Origin: Xiphydria camelus
Lineage: Eukaryota; Arthropoda; Insecta; Hymenoptera; Xiphydriidae
Direction of reading: 5' to 3'
Assembly (NCBI GenBank): GCA_963678675.1
Contig: OY783199.1
Coordinates: forward strand, 193,501 to 257,500
DNA length: 64,000 nucleotides
In this document: positions 36,331 to 47,970 of the stretch, piece by piece
Position numbering within the stretch: position 1 is the stretch's first letter
Layout of the letters: each line of letters starts with the position of its first letter
Made by a program: the position numbers and the translations under genes
The notes under the pieces: model-generated
Told to the model about the DNA's origin: nothing
Seen by the model: the letters and a program-made list of their open reading frames with translations, nothing else
Databases searched by the model: none

Positions 36331-36545
36331 CTGAAAAAAAAATTGTCTAATTCAACTAAATTTTAGGGTTACGGGCCTTCAAATAAATATATAAATATTT
36401 GAACAAATATTTAGTTGAAGCCACTGGGTAATTGGTTACTTCGACTAAATTTTTAGTTACTCAAATTACATATGTATTGAGATAGCTATATATCTAGTTG
36501 GCCACTCGTAATTTCCAAATTTAGTTAAATCAAACGACTTTTTGT
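36331..36545. mobile_element. Probable ACTGAGAAAA-family element
   Basis: The left end is GCTGAAAAAAAAATTGTC with TTCAACTAAATTTT; the right side is AATTTAGTTAAATCAAACGA. The interior inverted complementarity resembles the related copies at 44.2 and 59.8 kb. Confidence 0.45.
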
Positions 36546-37647
36546 CTCGCGTCTATTCGTTTATTTTACAGCAATTCCTTTCGTCTCTATCTTCGATTTT
36601 ATCATCGATGAATCATTAATAACGAAGTAATAATCGTTAAAGAGGCATTTTTATCTACTCGTTTGATTTGTACGGAGTTATTATTAACTTTTCGGAAATT
36701 AAATATCTTCGACGTAGCCATTAATATACCATTATTAAGCGAACAATCCCACTGGGACCGACTGGCAGCGGTGTTACAAATAATTGTTCGCAGTCACGAT
36801 CCCCGTCGATCCCGTCGTTATTACAAATAACTCCGGCGTCACGATCGACGTCAGCCGTTCAGCCGCTCGTTAATGATTTTTCTATATAACTACATATGTA
36901 TGATGTCGATAAAACTTGCTTCCCATTGGCAGCCGCAGATATATTCCTTGTATGCCAAATACCAACTTCTCGCTATTCCAATATATAACGCAAACATCGA
37001 TAAGTATCCACTCGCTACCCACTGAATATAATACCTATGCAAATGGACGTTGCCGTCGATATAATAGGTATAAGGGTTCGTTTTTTCCTTGATTTCGGCG
37101 AAGCAGTCGAGATTGACGTGTCCTTCGAGGCCGAATTGTAGAATCGAAATCGTCTGCGAAAAGCGCGTCGATCCTACAATTTCCAGAAGTCGAAGTAAAA
37201 TCGAGCGTACCTATCGGCCGAGCAAAGTCACTCCCGGAAGCTCACTCGACGTCACGGACCTCGAGACGACATCGAAGGCCTCCGCGCGTCGTCGTCCGCT
37301 ATCTTATCCGAAATTGATGGAAGTCAGGGCCGGTTCTCGCAACCGATCGCTCTTTATTTAACCACGGGGATGTCGCGAGCTGCGGCGGCGACGGGGAGCT
37401 GCTAGTTAAAAACAAACGGGACAAGATAAACTATCTCGACGGTAGCTCGACGCGCTCTTTCGCAATCACACCGCGCCGCTGCTCGCGGGGCCGGCCGAAA
37501 TCGTCCTCTGGCAGCATTGCGTGTTCTTCTCTCGAGACGATCCCGGGGCTAGAGAGAGAGAGAGAGAGAGAGAGAGAGGTGCGATAAAAAAAAGCCATTT
37601 CGATGGTAGTCCGTTCGAGTGAAATAAAGCGGAGCAGCGGGGAGTTT

Positions 37648-37752
37648 GCATTTCGATCTACAAAAAAAAAAGTCTTATACCAACATATGGGGACATAAAG
37701 TCCACGGGTAGCGAGATAATCGTAGTCGAAGCCGATCGGAAGAGTGAGCACC
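37648..37752. mobile_element. Truncated hairpin-family copy (right half)
   Basis: Begins at the loop motif TTTCGATCTACAAAAAA and runs through GCGAGATAATCGTAGTCGAA to GTGAGCACCACTT. The left arm is missing; a GA microsatellite stands just upstream. Confidence 0.65.
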
Positions 37753-39660
37753 ACTTTACGCTATAAACGGTGCATAAAATCGTCTCTCAAGAGACTCGCG
37801 ATCATTTCTTCCCGGCAAGAAAAGTCCTCAGGAGAACCGAGAGTCGCGTGCCGCGTTCCTCCGTGTTACGTATGTCACCGCGACGATAATAATTAGGTAT
37901 TTCTCTCTCGCGCGATTCGATCTCGCGACCCGCAATTTTCAGTCATCCGTCAGCGATTGGCCGTTCGTGGAAATCGGTAGCGCTGCATGTACATACATGC
38001 GCCCGTATCCCGTGTCGTTCCTAATTCGACATCACCTTTTACGGACGAAAGCCTGCGAGGAGCGAAGCGCGCGCGTTGCTGCGAAAATGACGCGCGGCGA
38101 GCGCTGCAGCACGCGATCGTCACACAAAGACGACAACTAATTCCGCTCTCTCGCACGGTGCAAACAAGGAATATATTCGATAGCGATGGAATAAGTGCGA
38201 GGCGCGTAACAAAGCAACGGCCTGCCAATGACTCAGTCGGTTTAGCGATAAACAGCGCGGCGCAAGAGCGAACGACTCGTGTTCCCGGCTGACGGACAAT
38301 GCGGCGGTCACGCTAATGAATCACGTCTCCCGTGGGCGCGCGTTGTCGGGGGTGTTTTTCGCGCAGCGTCTCGTATCGCGAGCGCGTCGCTACGGGGACT
38401 CCGTACTAGGACCGCTTGAAAGGCCGCATCTCCAGCTGCGAGGGTTCCTTGCTGTAAACGCTACCCCATTTTCAATCGTCTTTTTCCTTCGAAACTCACT
38501 TTCTTTGGACGGCCTTTTTTTTTTCGCAAGAAAATACGGGAAATTTTCGGTCGTTTTAATCTTTACGAAGTATGTAAATGCAGCTTTTGATCATCTTCTT
38601 TCAAAATATATCGCGTGAATCTTAGCATACATTTATGTATGGATGGATGGTAGGATGATTCAAGGGGCAAGTAGATAAGTGCGTTTTTACTCCGTCATTG
38701 GTTTTTGTTTTGTTGAACCGTTTTAAAGGTGTTGCCTCATGCAACCATTAATGCAGACGTATTCTACAGTTAATTTTCCATAAGAGTATATACCTTTTAA
38801 TCATTCTCTTCTTCGATGACAGGGGTAATTATTGCGCGTCATTCTCGATTTCCTTCGTTGAATTTTCTCGCATCGTCGAGACGTCGATGACGTTCGACAA
38901 ATGTAGAGCACACGACTCGCCAGCCTTCCGCATTTTTCAGTAATCGCGTGACGATTGAATTTTCTTTTTCTTCCTCACATCCGGCGGATAAGCCTCTAGT
39001 GCGCGTACGTGCGGGCGTGCCGGTTACACGCGTGCCGGGGCGTCTTATCGATAAGGGCGAGAGGAACAAAAAGAAAAGAGATGACATTTCGTATGTGTAT
39101 GTAATCGCATTTCACGGCGGATCTTATGTATTATTGAGACGAGGACTTATCGTTTCACGATAAATCGCTTTCGAGTTTGCTTCTAAAAGCGGTGTTTACT
39201 TTCGTGCCTCATTGCCGGTTCCGATAAGGCGCGCGCGTTATTCCGATTAGGGCGCGCGCGCTCCGATTTCGGGGAGTATCTCGAAATTAGTCGGCACGAC
39301 ATGGTTAGGGCGGGAAAGTGTCGGGGATTTTCTTTTGTCCTCGAAATTTATTTGTTTAATAACGTCCACCCGGGCCGAGCGTGGTTGAGATTTCGAAATA
39401 GGCGTCTCTCACTTCGTTACAGTTATTATACTCCGCCGAGTCGTTTCGATTAATTTACGATCTCGCTCGCTTTCGACTCGAAGCACCTTCTCCTGCGAAA
39501 TATCTTATCCGGCTTATCGCAGTGCATCGGAGATGCGAATCACTTCGGAGCACGATTCGTGTCGATCATCAAGATCGATCGCCGGAGATCGCGCAGTCCC
39601 GATCGTGACAAAACTTTTCCAAATCCTCAGATCGAAACGCTCGCGAGAACCGATATCTGA

Positions 39661-39798
39661 ATTACGATTATCTCGCTCCGCGTCGACTTTCGCGAAAAAT
39701 CAGTGGAATACTTGTTTGAAGATGACATTCGGACGAAACGAGAAAGCTTCGTATGGGTATCCCGTAAATATTCATTAACATCGAGATGATCGCGATTT
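39661..39798. mobile_element. Diverged hairpin-family copy
   Basis: The left arm TTACGATTATCTCGCTCCG, the centre ACTTGTTTGAAGATGACATT and the right arm ATCGAGATGATCGCG are recognisable but degraded. Confidence 0.5.
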
Positions 39799-41954
39799 GA
39801 GCGGATAAATAAGCCTATCGCGGTCGTTGTTATTCCAAGATACCAAGCTCGAGATAAATTCGAACGATCTTGAAAAGTTTTATTTTTAATCGATAAGGAG
39901 CACTCTCCGCGATTTTCCGATATAAACGTGCGTATAATCGATAAAATATGATAGATAAATTATTAATAACGTTGGAATAATTCCCCTTGAGAAATCGCGG
40001 TCGCGATTAATCGTAATGTTATTAAAAGTAACTTCAACCGAGCATCATCCATGTTGATCACTAGTAGGTACTTGTAGATGATATTTGATGTTTTCTATTT
40101 GTACGCAATCTCGAAGAAGTTTATCCTCCGCTGACGAGAATCGCCCCTTGTGTAAAAACAGCGATATAAAAATTCCCGTATTATCTTCGCATATTTGTAT
40201 ATTATGTAGATGCATATCGATAGGTCCTTTCGCGCGCCGCGTTACGAGCATTATACCTAATGCGTGGAGAATCTAGAGCGATCGCCGGGGGGGAAGCTAT
40301 TTGCACGGGCAAATTGTAAATGCGCGATCTCCACATAGTCGAATCGATTAGAAAACGCCGATATTTTTAACGGCATCACGTTCAACGATGCGCTTCAGGA
40401 TTTATCGCTATCTGCACGTGAACGCGCCCTCAGCCACGCATCTCTGACTCACTGGCCAGTCAACGGATGTCACGTGGAACTTCGGTCACGCGCATGTTAC
40501 ATATGTTATATATGCAGGAAACGCGGTTAATTCGGGTGGAGAGATAGATATTCGGAAAAATCGTTCTAGATTTGACGACAGTAAGATTCGATCGGCATTT
40601 TATCGAGCTCGATCCCATTTTCTTTATGTATTTCCATTCGAGGCATCGATCGCCTGTTCGATTCGTCGACTGTAAAATTATGTTATTGCAAAAAAAGAGA
40701 ATTGAAATAGAGATGTTTTTACGCGTACTCGGTATGATTACGCTATCGGTGAGCATATTTTTATGGGGTTTGGAAAAATTGATAGTAACGTTAATAAGAC
40801 TGATTGACATGGGAAGAACGAAATATTTTTATTCGTCTAATGTTAGTCGCGACGACCAGACATTTGTTATCGCGATAAAAATATTACGTCACCGCAAACA
40901 ACATTTATTTGTCGTAATCAACCATTTTGATGTCCCAATATGAACCAAAGTTTGGTCAACATCGCCAATCATTTTTCTCAGTGCACATCTGAACAGGCAT
41001 TCCCTGCTTCTCGATATCGAAGCAAACGACGTTTCCGATTTTTCCGCCTCGTTCGAATAGCCGAGGGGTTTCTCGCGTAAACTCGAGACACCCGTCCACG
41101 TCTCCGGTCGCGCGTCCTTCACCGGTGATTTACAACCCCCCTCGTCTGAACTCTCGCGTACGACTCGGACGCTGCAGCGCCCGCGAGCATTAGCCAATGT
41201 ATGCAAAAATGTGCAGCAGCAATCGTCGAAAGGAGACGGCTGCAGGCTCGCTCGCTCCCTGACGCGCGCGCGTCAGTCACGTCCCGGCCGCGTGCGTGCC
41301 GTGTACCCGATGACGATTTGTCGCCTATTTCTTTTTGCCCGTCGCTTTTATTCCTTTCAGCCATTTCGATCGTCTCGCACGCGCGACCAGCGGCAGAATA
41401 ACTCTCGCTCCGACTTTTATCTCCGAATTAACTCGATTTTGCATGCCTTCGCTGGCCTTTCGACAGCGAGATCACTAATGATAGCGACGATGGGCTTTTA
41501 TTATCGATATCGGGGGACGATCGAATGGACGCGATATCAGCGCGCCGCGTTAATGGGATGAAGGACGACGAAGAGGGAGTCGTTGGATCGAAGTGCCTTT
41601 CATTCGAGTCCCGGGAAGAGCATCGCGATGCGTTTTATTCGATCGTACGCGTCCACGTGGCGCGACGATTTATAAATCGACGAAACGATCGACGACGATC
41701 TCCGCGCGATTTCCACGCTTCTGCGAATTATCGCGAGTCACAGTGAGAGAGAGAGAGGCTCGTTATTAATTCTCCTCCTTCTCGGTTTTGATGTGTAAAC
41801 ATCTATGCTATGGCTCTGCGGTAGGACCTTCCTGGGAAATTGAGCGTCAGACGTAAGCCATGTAGATGTGACTGCGTCAGTGTGTGTGTGGCGCTACTGC
41901 GCATACTATTCGCGCAAGCTGGATTATCTCAACGGGAAAACATTTTAGAGAAAA

Positions 41955-42551
41955 ATGTTTGATACAAAACTTTAAGGATTTTCCCTTGGCTACCCAGTGG
42001 TCGTATTGGATTTGACCTTGACCGTGACCTTTAAGGTAATATCAAATGCCTTCCTAAACCGTTCATCCGATTGCGATGAAACTTTGGGGAATGGTTGGAC
42101 GCATGCCCGCAAAGGTTTCCGAGTTAGTAAATCTTATACAGGGTGTTCAAAAAGTACCGGTACGGATGATTATTATGCCTTCCTGAACCGTTCATCCGAT
42201 TGCGATGAAAATTTGGGGAACAGTTGGACGCATATCCGCGAAGGTTTCTGAGTTAGTAAATCTTATACAGGGTGTTCAAAAAGTCGAACTATACTTGACC
42301 TAAATTTGACCTCCGCTGACAATAAGGGTAACATGAAAAAAATGGTCAAGGACACATTTGAACGTGGAAACAAAAAAATTAATTTGACCTTGATATAACC
42401 TTGAAGGTCATGGTCAAGGTCAAATCCAATATGACCATTGCGTAGCCCGGGAAAAATACTAAAAGTTTTGTATTAAAAATGTATTTAAACAATGGTGGAC
42501 GGACAAAATCAATCCACAATCTACCCGTGCGAAGCCGGGACGGGCTGCTAG
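41955..42551 (+). mobile_element. Helitron-type element with internal inverted and direct repeats
   Basis: The 3' terminus has a CCCGT...ACGGG hairpin (42524-42544) followed by GCTGCTAG and a T, the classic Helitron end. Inside, about 85 bases at 41959-42045 are an imperfect inverted copy of 42390-42475. A 109-base unit (42046-42154) is repeated directly at 42175-42283. No Rep/helicase coding is present, so it is non-autonomous. The 5' TC end was not located. Confidence 0.6.
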
Positions 42552-43475
42552 TAAGTTATAAATATAATATAATAATAATAAATATTTTATTATAGAAAAA
42601 ATTTAACTTCTTTAAACTCGGACCGCAGATAATTGTAACATGTTTACACATCCTCCGTGAGTACAACGGCACTCACACCTTTTTTTTTTTCCTTCCCCTC
42701 TCAGCGACAACTCTACGTACGTACAGCATCTTTATTGCACGCGGCGCTCATAAACGACAGCCGCGAGGACGTGCAGCAATAATGAGACGCATCGACACGC
42801 GAATATAAAGATGATTCGATCGGTCGACTCTTGGGTCAAGTTGGCGGGACAAAAAACTGCGCCGACCTTCGGGAGAAACCGACGTTCGCGGCCGAGATAC
42901 GTCGGAGTAGCGGTCTTGGTGCGACGACGAATCGCGGAAATTTTCAGCTCGATCGACGATGCCTCCAGCTGACCGCAAATTTACGGTGCAATTTGATTTT
43001 TTTCACGTCGCGTCGGTGCGATTGCCGCGATCTCCTACTTTTTTTGGGAGTTAAATTTCTCGGTTATCGGATGAACAACGCGCGAGTTTAGCTCGCTTCG
43101 GATATTTATCGGGAGGATAACGTAGCGTGAAAACGTATGCGGGATGTGCGGGACTAAGAATCGCACCGCGCGTGCCTGGAATCATAACGCGTGGATTCGC
43201 TTGGATATTTACCGGGTGAGATAATAGGGGCGTGAAAATATAATCGGCATTTAAGACGACAAAATCTTGAGGGGGATATGGAGTAATTGCCATTAGTCAT
43301 CGGCTGTAATAACATTTATTTCGCGTTCACGGTGAAACGTGTGAAACGCCAGCCATCTATCGATTCTTGATTACCTACTGTTTAAGAGAGATGATGATTG
43401 ACGTTACGCGGGGGGAAGCTGTGATATGCCTTTCGCAGGCGCGGTGCAGACTCCGAATAGTCTGTCAACTTGCTT

Positions 43476-44050
43476 GCACAAACATAAGTTGTACGGTGAG
43501 TCTAAAATCGGAATAACCCACTAACGATTCAGTCTTTCGTTTCCATTCAGTATTCAGTTTTGTGTTAGAGATGGCCGACGACGAGTTGTTATTGTGCGCT
43601 ATTGCGGTTGCTATTGTTTCAAAGGAAAATGAAATAAAGAAAAAAAAGGAAACGTTCGAAATGGTCAAAAGAATGGTTAGAGACAAGAATTATCGCGCAC
43701 AAACTTATTGGGCGAACTTCGGCTAGAACCAGAGGACTGGTTCAATATTATTTACGGACGGACGAAACAATACTTACCTAGAACTGCTCCAGCTAGTAAC
43801 ACCACCATAACGCCACCAAAAATAGCGACACTCTAAAAATGCTGAATACAAATTGGATTTAACCTTGGCAAAACGGAAGATAAAGACTGAAATCAAAGTC
43901 GCAATGTCACACACACGTTCCAACACGCATCTACCCTCGCGAGAATTTCTACCAGTCGCAGATTTCATTCAAGCCAAACTTATGTTTGAACGCGCTACCG
44001 ACTTGTCGCCACTAAAACGCAGCGACTTACCGTACAACTTATGTTTGCGC
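43476..44050 (+). mobile_element. PIF/Harbinger-like relic
   Basis: The termini GCACAAACATAAGTTGTACG and its near complement ending CTTATGTTTGCGC are about 27 bases. The interior carries remains of an N-terminal transposase (HARBI1-type) frame at 43571-43800. A clean target duplication was not resolved. Confidence 0.55.
43571..43726 (+). pseudogene. Frameshifted HARBI1-like N-terminal fragment
   Basis: The ATG opens 51 codons (MADDELLLCAIAV, then a Lys/Glu-rich helix) that end at TAG 43724-43726. In another frame the same stretch reads GELRLEPEDWFN, which resembles the conserved LRLED-type segment near the start of Harbinger nuclease proteins. The two segments probably belonged to one frame before an indel. 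The catalytic domain is not visible. Confidence 0.45.
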
Positions 44051-44200
44051 AAGAAAGTTGATGGGCAAATTGGAGCGTCTCTGTGGCGGCCTTTAATAAA
44101 CATACCTACGCCTTTATAGTGAGAAACGAGAAAATTACGCGGCCGAGTATCATCTTCCCCGCGATCGTAACAAAGCGTGATCCAAATATGTACTGCGAAA

Positions 44201-44382
44201 AATAACCTGGTTAAACGAACTTGGTTATTCTAATCAAAATCGCCAGTAAATCGAATCAAATATTTAATCATTCCAATTACATGTCTAGTTGTTCTAATCA
44301 GAGAATGGTCAGTTCAACTAAACGGTTTGATCGTAATCTCCGAGATCTCGATTAAATTGGCCAGGTTTTTCTTCTCAGTGCG
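44201..44382. mobile_element. ACTGAGAAAA-family element just downstream of the proximal Hnf4 exon
   Basis: The left ACTGCGAAAAATAACCTGG pairs with the right CCAGGTTTTTCTTCTCAGT. The interior is rich in CTAATC/ACCAAAT-like units shared with the copy near 59.8 kb. Confidence 0.55.
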
Positions 44383-44440
44383 AATCTGCAGAAATCGCGC
44401 GCATTCCCCGATGCAGCGGAAAAATTTGGAATCAACTCAC

Positions 44441-44519
44441 CGAGAGCCGTGAATACCTGGTCGTCGAATCGCATTTTCTCGCCAGCCACGAAATCACCTT
44501 GACTCTCCGCTATATACAT
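44441..44519 (-). CDS. Hnf4: Candidate Hnf4 alternative first coding exon (proximal promoter)
   Basis: On the minus strand an ATG at 44519-44517 opens 26 codons (MYIAESQGDFVAGEK...FTAL) and stops in phase 1 at the donor G|GTGAGT (exon end 44441). The Hnf4 zinc-finger exon, if spliced at 22083, starts with AT GCT GAT TTC AGC ATG, so the join makes GAT (Asp) and stays in frame. The isoform would be about 471 aa. A TATA-like box lies about 75 bases upstream of the ATG. Insect and vertebrate Hnf4 genes are known to use alternative promoters with short distinct N-termini. The splice itself is inferred from phase, strand and signals. Confidence 0.6.
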
Positions 44520-44586
44520 AAGTCCACCAATCACCCCCGCAATTTTAATCAACGAACGACACCACGTTTTCGCGCGCGCGCACTCT

Positions 44587-44594
44587 AATTTATA
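44587..44594 (-). promoter_or_regulatory. TATA-like box of the proximal Hnf4 promoter
   Basis: The minus strand reads TATAAATT, placing a start site near 44560, about 40 bases before the ATG at 44519. The short distance to a coding exon with a good donor supports a real core promoter; it is inferred from sequence only. Confidence 0.4.
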
Positions 44595-45867
44595 CCATCG
44601 ACCGCCTGCGCTCGTCTCTTCTCCTTCGTTTTTCGCCCGTCAACGCGCGGTCACACCGATCTTGGCACCGAGACGTCGTCGTACAGCGCGTCACCCTCGC
44701 GAACAACGGTGTCGGAAAATCATAAGCCCGCCTAACCAACGACGCATGCTGACACTAACCCAGGCGCCTTCGGCAGTTTCAGTTTTGAAAGACGGGAAAA
44801 GTGGTGGGGGGGGGGCTTAAACTGATAATCTAATCTTCCCGCTCCGCGTGCTATGTACGTGCGGGAGTGAGACGTACTCGAGGTAGGAAGTGGGAGTTAC
44901 TGTGGCACAAAGAGGGGCGAGAGGAGGGGCGAGTCGCACATAGAGAGAGAGAGAGAGGAGAAGAGTGCGTGCCAAGCTCGATAGTTGTGTATGTGTGCGC
45001 GCGTGCGTGCGGTCGTGTGTGTGCATGCGTTGCATTTTCTGGCGACCGATTCGTTTTCGAAGCTACATAGTAGCCGAAGCTACATAGTAGAGAGGAAAAA
45101 GAAGAAGTCGCGCGTGCGTTTGCCAAGAAAATCGAAATGGATACCGTTGTCGATCCGTCGCACATTCCGCGTTAATAATCGTATTGACGTACCTAATGGA
45201 TTTTAAATTGGCAAGTGATCTGGTAAATTATACTAACGGGACGGGACAAAAGAAGCGGTAGATTTACCTATCGAAAATCGGGAGCCGATTGAGAAGTCGC
45301 ACTACAGAGTGCACGGATACGCGTTACGGAATCGCCCAAAGTATACGACGAATTATAGGTATACACCGAATAGACGTTTATGGTACACCCGAGCAACCCC
45401 TAGATACCTCGGGGAACCTAATCCAAGCAGCACCGGTACTTTGGATGATTCTCACAATCAGAAGAACCGACGAGATATTAAAGGAGTGATAATACTGATT
45501 CACCGATAGGACGTCTCACATTATACGAAATTCGGTAAATTTACCGGATTACCCGAACGTCGTTTGCTCCTATCTGCCCGGATTTGCTGGGCGCCGGGCG
45601 CAGTGATTACTTATTCTCCTTATCCAATTTATCGCGCCCCTCCCCGTCCCTTGGATAACTATGCGCAGTGAAAGGTTTATCGGTAATTTTATTGCAATTT
45701 TATTGCAATTTTATCATTCAGCCGATCAGATGCTGTCACGCAAACGCAGCTAGTTTCGACGCCAGATGACCAGTAGTACTTCGCAGTTTGAATAATTCGG
45801 ATAAAAACATGAAATGTAAAAAAAGAATAAAATGATCGAGGTCATCTGCAAGAGAGAGAGAGGAGGA

Positions 45868-45891
45868 GGGGGGGGGGGGGGGGGGGGGGGG
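45868..45891. repeat. Poly-G run, 24 bases
   Basis: Uninterrupted G preceded by GA and GGA repeats. It is likely length-variable or a sequencing weak point. Confidence 0.9.
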
Positions 45892-47076
45892 ATTCAGTGC
45901 GTGCCTAGTGGATGATTGTCGAGGAATTATTTTTCTTTTCTATTGTAATGAAATAATAATTAGTCAGACTGGAGCGAGAAATTAATGGCGTAAAAAGAAC
46001 GCAAAGCGATGCACGCTCGAGTAAAAATAGCGGCAATTTTCGTAGACGGTCCTTCTTATGCATTTTATCGCTCGAGTGCATTTTTTCATCAAAAGCGAAG
46101 AAATACATTCGACGAAGAGGAAATATCGCTTTGTTTTCGGGGAGAGTCAAAACGGTAAGATGACAAAAATAAACAAACAAATTATTCGCAAGTAGGTACT
46201 ACGGCGCAGAATAGAATATTAAAAATAGAATATCAGACATTTCAACGGTGAATTGAACCGCGACGACGGACGTTAATTCTCCTGCGCTGAGCTACTCTGC
46301 GAGACACTTGACGGTCTGTCGAAAACATGACGTAATTTATTGCCTCCGAAGTAGATCCGCGCGATTTACGCGTGCCGCTGTCGCGTCTGAGATTTCGGCA
46401 AGACCCATCACGATTGGTCGTTATTACTACTTGACCGCGCGCGCGCGCGCATATAGTTATTTTAATACCTGTACCGCGCGTTTAGACGTTTGAAGAATTC
46501 TTATGTTCGCCTATTTATATCAATTTATTGGGGCGATTATATTTAATCGGGTTGTGCCCGTTTTCCTTCTCGTTACAGACTTTTGCGCACTTTCAACATT
46601 TTTACGGGCACTTATCTAGTTATAAATTTATCTCTAGACGGATGTGACTCGTTAATCGCCACCGATCCAGCGTGCGAGCCTAGACTGGAATAATCATTTA
46701 GTAAACAAACTCGGAATAACGCGTTCTCGGTCGATTATGTAATTTTATTTACATCTATGCCACGCTCCGCTATTTGCGAGCAAAAAATCTTTTACCACTT
46801 TAACCGGTTTGCGCGAATCCCTCCGTTGTCTCTTCTCATCCGGACAAGAAGGAAACTGCCTGATAACAAGAATAACGTAATCTCGAAAGCCCTCCGATTT
46901 TTATCAGGCAACAACTTTAGCTTATCGAATCCACGCGGCTCGCTAATCGCTACGGTCCAAAGTCCGGCGTAAGTAATCAAGATTTTGAGCCTCTCTCTGT
47001 CACTGTTAAAAATATAATGTCGATCGGGCGGATCATCGAGAAATTCGACGATCATCCGCTTGATTGTGCGCACATA

Positions 47077-47112
<36 letters not shown>

Positions 47113-47116
47113 GTAC

Positions 47117-47344
47117 ATCATGTGAGGCTAAACTTACTCGCCAGGAAAGAAGCACTAATCACTATTATCCCATCATCTATGAGCTTTTGGCTTATATTTA
47201 TGTATGTAACACTTTTTTGAGGATTGCATTTTTATCTAATGCAAAGTCTTATATCGCGATATAGGTCAAAAGTTTATAAATAATAAAATAACAGCGATAT
47301 TGAAGCTTCTTTCCTGGCGCGAGTACCAGTTTAACCTCATATGG
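47117..47344. mobile_element. Long-form hairpin-family MITE
   Basis: The ends CATGTGAGGCTAAACTTACT and TTTAACCTCATATGG are complementary; GCCAGGAAAGAAGC and TTCTTTCCTGGC pair further in. The interior CACTTTTTTGAGGATTGC matches the family centre. Confidence 0.75.
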
Positions 47345-47937
47345 TATGTAGGTCAGGATCAGAGGAGCTTCGTTTTATTTTGTTTGCCGGCTATTTTTGG
47401 TACAGAAGTGCATTCTTCGAAAACTGCGACGCCCCGTCGAACCTCAGCGCGACTCGGATCGAACGATCGACCTTCGCGCGGAACCGACCGCGGCCGCGAT
47501 TATCGCGGAATCTTCGATATCCTATCTCGCGGGCCACGAAATAATAACCGATCGACCAGCCGGTTTCGATTTCGTCGCGGCACGTAACCGGCGAGTCTCG
47601 CTCCGGTAAAATCGACACGTATATGAACACGACGTCGTAATTCGATGCGCACGCACGTCTGGCAATCTCGCCCAACTGTTTCCGCAATTACATACATGAA
47701 TTCGGGGAAAAAGTCTATCGTCTGTCGGAAAACGATCAGATGTCGAGGCTGGCGCGACCCGCGCTGGGTGCCCACGCTTACGCATCGCGATAAGATCGAG
47801 GAGTTACGAGAAAAATCGTTTCCCCTCCCAATAATTATAAATCGACAGCGAAAGAATTAATTGTTTCGTTTATCTCGACACTCCGCGATCGGCGCTCTCG
47901 AGCCGCGAGGCCAAGTATATAAATCGTCCTCACGAGA

Positions 47938-47970
<33 letters not shown>
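47938..47970. repeat. ATT microsatellite
   Basis: (ATT)n of about ten units. Confidence 0.9.

Larger units (their letters stand above)
22084..44440 (-). other. Presumed Hnf4 intron (from the proximal first exon)
   Basis: No coding exon of any gene is recognised in these 22 kb on either strand. The stretch holds the TTAA element (22818-23067), hairpin-family copies, the piggyBac-like remnant (26607-27293), free hairpins, microsatellites, the Helitron-type element and the Harbinger relic. Calling it intronic depends on the alternative first exons being right. Confidence 0.5.

Noticed and set aside
40045..40251. Minus-strand frame with HNIQICEDNTGIFISLF
   Set aside because: Short, no family resemblance, no splice signals in a consistent phase.
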